Assembly: GCA_024278775.1 (NCBI GenBank) | Contig: JAJRSP010000167.1 | Coordinates: 1-5,058 of the forward strand | DNA: 5,058 nt | Source of the DNA: Planctomycetota bacterium | GTDB lineage: Bacteria > Planctomycetota > Phycisphaerae > UBA1845 | Reading direction: 5' to 3' | Shown here: positions 4,993 to 5,058 of the stretch, piece after piece | Numbering within the stretch: the first letter of the stretch is position 1 | How the letters are laid out: every line of letters starts with the position of its first letter | Program-made: the position numbers and the translations under genes | The notes under the pieces: model-generated | What the model saw: only the letters and a program-made list of their open reading frames with translations | What the model was told of the DNA's origin: nothing | Database searches by the model: none

Positions 4993-5058
4993 ATGAAACG
5001 CCACGAGCTAACGGACGAGCAATGGGCGTTGATCGAACCGATGGTGCCACGGAGCAAC
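4993..5058 (+). CDS. IS5-family transposase, N-terminus (runs off the window)
   Basis: Twenty-two codons are visible from ATG at 4993, with GGGAGG nine bases upstream. The opening (MKRHELTDEQWALIEPMVP) is the classic start of IS5-group DDE transposases, whose first domain (the DUF4096-type region) begins with a D-E-x-W-x-x-I-x-P-L-x-P pattern. The catalytic residues lie beyond the window. The reading direction is away from the Rhs remnant. Whether the transposase is intact cannot be seen; many IS5-group members split it into two overlapping frames. Confidence 0.85.
   Translation, partial: MKRHELTDEQWALIEPMVPRSN

Larger units (their letters stand above)
4929..5058 (+). mobile_element. Left end of an IS5-like insertion sequence (partial)
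   Basis: The element's left end is placed at about 4929, where GGCCCTGTCTGAAAA resembles IS terminal repeats. The transposase start codon lies about 64 bases in, a normal distance for IS5-type elements. The bases just outside are TTA (4926-4928), which could be one copy of a short target duplication. The right end is beyond the window, so neither the inverted repeat nor the duplication can be confirmed here. Confidence 0.7.

Overview
The window most likely comes from a member of the Planctomycetota, possibly the Phycisphaerae side. This is an inference from protein style, not from a marker gene. The FHA protein opens with the lysine-valine-asparagine first strand common in that phylum. A small membrane protein carries the C-x2-C-GYDL ... 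C-P-E-C zinc ribbon that is very frequent there. The GC-rich chromosomal part (hemW lines sampled by hand give about 63-67% GC) also fits.

Layout. Positions 1-565 hold no gene I can support, only two stem-loops and a 12-base palindrome. Positions 566-1621 are a two-gene minus-strand unit: an FHA-domain protein followed by a single-pass membrane protein of unknown function. A 233-base intergenic region (1622-1854) carries two back-to-back promoter-like sequences. One faces the FHA pair. The other lies so close to hemW that the mRNA would begin at, or within a base or two of, the hemW start codon. hemW (1855-3075, plus strand) encodes a radical-SAM haem chaperone. It is followed by a RimJ-type N-acetyltransferase gene (3167-3751), which has its own good ribosome binding site.

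From 3840 rightward the character changes to accessory DNA. A 5'-truncated Rhs/YD-repeat gene (4293-4859, minus strand) keeps the last stretch of the conserved core and a variable C-terminal tip. The tip has a charged helix and a long glycine-zipper hydrophobic tail. Fifty-one bases downstream on the same strand is a gene for a small protein with two membrane segments and two zinc ribbons. The Rhs core is about 65% GC, whereas the tip and the downstream gene are about 51-53%. This is the mosaic pattern expected of exchanged Rhs tips. The right edge is the start of an IS5-like insertion sequence (from about 4929) with the first 22 codons of its transposase.

How the parts fit together. hemW and the FHA unit look like ordinary, divergently transcribed chromosomal genes. 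The Rhs fragment, its downstream partner and the insertion sequence look like a remnant toxin-type locus. The partner could be an immunity protein for a membrane-active tip, but this is inference. No CRISPR array, tRNA, rRNA or known riboswitch was recognised.
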